Shown here in pieces: positions 62,668 through 64,000 of a DNA stretch of 64,000 nucleotides. The notes under the pieces are model-generated. The model had not been told where the DNA came from and made no database searches. It saw nothing but the letters and a program-made list of their open reading frames with translations. Numbering within the stretch: the first letter of the stretch is position 1; each line of letters begins with the position of its first letter. Source of the DNA: an uncultured Colwellia sp. (GTDB taxonomy: Bacteria > Pseudomonadota > Gammaproteobacteria > Enterobacterales > Alteromonadaceae); contig CAJXWZ010000005.1 in NCBI GenBank assembly GCA_913062815.1, forward strand, positions 62,001 to 126,000. Direction: 5' to 3'. The translations under genes and the position numbers were made by a program.

Positions 62668-62813
62668 CATGCTGAATGAATAAACGAGCACTTTTAGCAA
62701 AGTGAAAAAACATACCATAGCGCTAATAAACTGAAGTAAAAATAACTTACCTCTTGTTAGTTGTTAACAGCTACGGCAAAATAACCCCGTCAAATTAATT
62801 ATTAGAGAATATA

Positions 62814-63458
62814 ATGAGCGAACAATTATCTAACGCCCTTTCAATTGCCCAAAAGCAAATCAATCAAATGCTCACCATGCAAGATGCGATGAATAGCCGA
62901 GTTAGTGAAACTTGGCGTGAAAATGGTTATGAGTGGTATCGCGCTATTTGGGTAGAATGTGCTGAGATGCTTGATCACCATGGCTGGAAATGGTGGAAGC
63001 ATCAAGAAATTGATATTGCTCAGGTGCAACTTGAATTAGTTGATATTTTCCATTTTGGCTTAAGCTTACGGTTAATGACGGGGAAAAGCGTAGAGCAAAT
63101 ATCTCAAGCACTTGCTAAAGAGTTACATCAAGGTACTGGCGAAAATGACTTTAAAATTGCGTTGGAAAATTTAGCCTCCAGTGCAGTATCTAATAAAGCA
63201 TTCGACGCCAAAGCTTTAGCTGACTGCATGTCATTGATGAATATGGATTTGGATGAATTATTTCGTCAGTATGTGGGCAAGAACACCTTAAACTTCTTCC
63301 GTCAAGACCATGGTTATAAAGATGGTAGCTATATTAAAATATGGCACGGTGAAGAAGATAATGAAGTATTAGCTAACTTAGTTAATAACCTTGATGCTGG
63401 CGCTGATGATTTCCAACAGCAATTGTACGCCGCTTTAGAAGAAAAATACCCTTCATAA
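62814..63458 (+). CDS. dUTP diphosphatase, dimeric (MazG-like) type
   Basis: 214 residues. The all-helical dimeric dUTPase pattern is present: MLTMQDAMNSRV, WYRAIWVECAEMLDHHGWKWWK (acidic metal ligands), VQLELVDIFHFGLS and the late YVGKNTLNFFRQDHGYKDG. It hydrolyses dUTP to dUMP and pyrophosphate, keeping uracil out of DNA. It is unrelated to the trimeric Dut of E. coli. AGAG precedes the ATG by 8 bases; monocistronic as far as can be seen. Confidence 0.88.
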   Translation: MSEQLSNALSIAQKQINQMLTMQDAMNSRVSETWRENGYEWYRAIWVECAEMLDHHGWKWWKHQEIDIAQVQLELVDIFHFGLSLRLMTGKSVEQISQALAKELHQGTGENDFKIALENLASSAVSNKAFDAKALADCMSLMNMDLDELFRQYVGKNTLNFFRQDHGYKDGSYIKIWHGEEDNEVLANLVNNLDAGADDFQQQLYAALEEKYPS

Positions 63459-63545
63459 TTATACGCTTATCCTAGTAGATGATATTTACATGATGGTTCA
63501 CTCAAGCATCATTGTTTAATATAAAACCTACCTAAACATAAAGCT

Positions 63546-63563
63546 TTGGCACAAATTCTGCTT
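63546..63563 (+). promoter_or_regulatory. Candidate sigma-54 promoter before the DUF2726 gene
   Basis: TTGGCACAAATTCTGCTT keeps the -24 TTGGCAC and the -12 TGCT elements with the invariant GG-N10-GC spacing (GG 63548-63549, GC 63560-63561). It is a close match to the sigma-54 consensus. The expected start near 63573 is about 64 bases before the ATG. The activator is not known. Confidence 0.62.
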
Positions 63564-63580
63564 AATCCATATTAAGTATA

Positions 63581-63608
63581 CGCTTTACTGGCAACTGCGA
63601 GTAAAGCG
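63581..63608 (+). other. Leader hairpin before the DUF2726 gene
   Basis: CGCTTTAC (63581-63588) pairs perfectly with GTAAAGCG (63601-63608) around a 12-base loop, in the leader between the sigma-54-like promoter and the ATG. No T run follows. Function unknown. Confidence 0.5.
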
Positions 63609-63636
63609 TCAAGAATTTGAATCGCCGGAGATGTTT

Positions 63637-64000
63637 ATGGAACTTATTTTATTTGCTTTAATCAGCTTAATTGTTATTGTTGGTGTTTTAGCAAGCCGTT
63701 TAAACGACAATAGCTTTCCTTTTCCTTTTGACTCTAAACCTGCAGTTTTTACGGCAGCAGAAAAAAACTTCCAGAACTTAATTGAACAAGCAATGGGTAA
63801 TAAATACCGAATTCTTAATCGAGTAAAATTGGCAGATATTGTGACAATTCGCAATGGTGTATCTAATAGAGCTAGCCAAAATGCAGTCACAAATGCCGAA
63901 GGAAAATACTTAGACTTTGTCATTTGTGAGCGCAATTCTATGAAGTTACTAGGTGCTATTGACCTAGTTGATACTCAAGGAAAAGGCTATAAAGTGAAAA
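63637..64000 (+). CDS. DUF2726 family protein (partial, continues beyond the window)
   Basis: At least 121 residues. The ATG at 63637 is chosen because GGAG lies six bases upstream; an ATG at 63631 is in frame. N-terminal hydrophobic helix (about 3-19) anchors it in the membrane. From about 40 the DUF2726 domain begins: FTAAEKNFQNLIEQAMGNKY, VKLADIV and YLDFVICERNSMKLLGAIDL, resembling a restriction-endonuclease-like or topoisomerase-associated fold (D and E-x-K-like residues are spread here). Function unknown. The gene has a sigma-54-like promoter. Confidence 0.75.
   Translation, partial: MELILFALISLIVIVGVLASRLNDNSFPFPFDSKPAVFTAAEKNFQNLIEQAMGNKYRILNRVKLADIVTIRNGVSNRASQNAVTNAEGKYLDFVICERNSMKLLGAIDLVDTQGKGYKVK

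Noticed and set aside
63609-63935. Minus-strand frame at the right end
   Set aside because: The plus-strand DUF2726 frame fits family motifs, has a ribosome binding site and a promoter; the minus frame has none.

Overview
The window looks like chromosomal DNA of a psychrophilic or marine gammaproteobacterium of the order Alteromonadales, most like Colwellia. This is inferred from the AT-rich codon use, the nadC / ampD-ampE-pdhR-aceEF-lpd order, the PrrBA-like two-component pair, a FabY-type ketoacyl synthase, a ygiF/ygiM-like divergent pair, and an intergenic repeat of a kind I associate with this group. No rRNA, tRNA, CRISPR array, transposase or prophage gene was seen. Almost all of it is core genome with small accessory islands.

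Layout. 1-2742: end of a spermidine-synthase-like gene, then a YjfI-YjfJ(PspA/IM30)-YjfK-like envelope cluster ending in a small protein with two apparent ribbon-helix-helix repeats. Its promoter carries two matching palindromes. 2785-4219: divergent CYTH-domain and SH3-domain (YgiM-like) genes. 4232-8370: a surface polysaccharide group made of a GT4 glycosyltransferase, a Wzi-like outer-membrane protein, a TagD-like cytidylyltransferase and a CDP-glycerol glycerophosphotransferase. 8427-13605: leuABCD behind a complete attenuator with a 20-residue leucine leader peptide that is too short for ordinary gene calling. 13759-15098: HxlR regulator translationally coupled to nudC. 15176-20339: a gspA-gspB fusion, cca, a DUF3820 gene and a RegA/RegB-type redox two-component system. 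20410-25443: msrA, a DUF6351 hydrolase-like gene, nadC, a retropepsin-like protein and ampD.

25486-33652: ampE, then pdhR-aceE-aceF-lpd, with two PdhR-box-like palindromes before pdhR and a strong intercistronic hairpin before lpd. 33663-40574: a PEP-CTERM protein, a secreted hypothetical, an M1 aminopeptidase lipoprotein, an acyl-CoA synthetase and a small lipoprotein. 40662-43469: acnB, preceded by a 700-base gap with repeated AGTGAC-type motifs and a possible gene remnant. 44174-52493: two orphan periplasmic binding proteins, a KamA-family radical SAM enzyme, a structured intergenic repeat, trhO, a two-helix potassium channel, topB and a TonB-like hypothetical. 52759-57471: a molybdopterin oxidoreductase (NapA/NasA-like), a fused DmsB-DmsC partner and a small unknown protein, behind a candidate sigma-54 promoter and a leader hairpin. 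57514-64000: GH5 lipoprotein, fabY, a GlxA-type regulator, a third orphan binding protein, a dimeric dUTPase and the start of a DUF2726 gene behind a good sigma-54-like promoter.

Functional links. Pyruvate dehydrogenase feeds acetyl-CoA to aconitase, leucine synthesis (leuA uses acetyl-CoA) and the FabY fatty acid step. ampD and ampE are peptidoglycan-recycling genes. The most novel-looking items are the double-palindrome/double-RHH arrangement at the start, the detailed leu attenuator, the molybdoenzyme locus and the sigma-54-type signals. All regulatory calls are by eye from sequence and are not tested.
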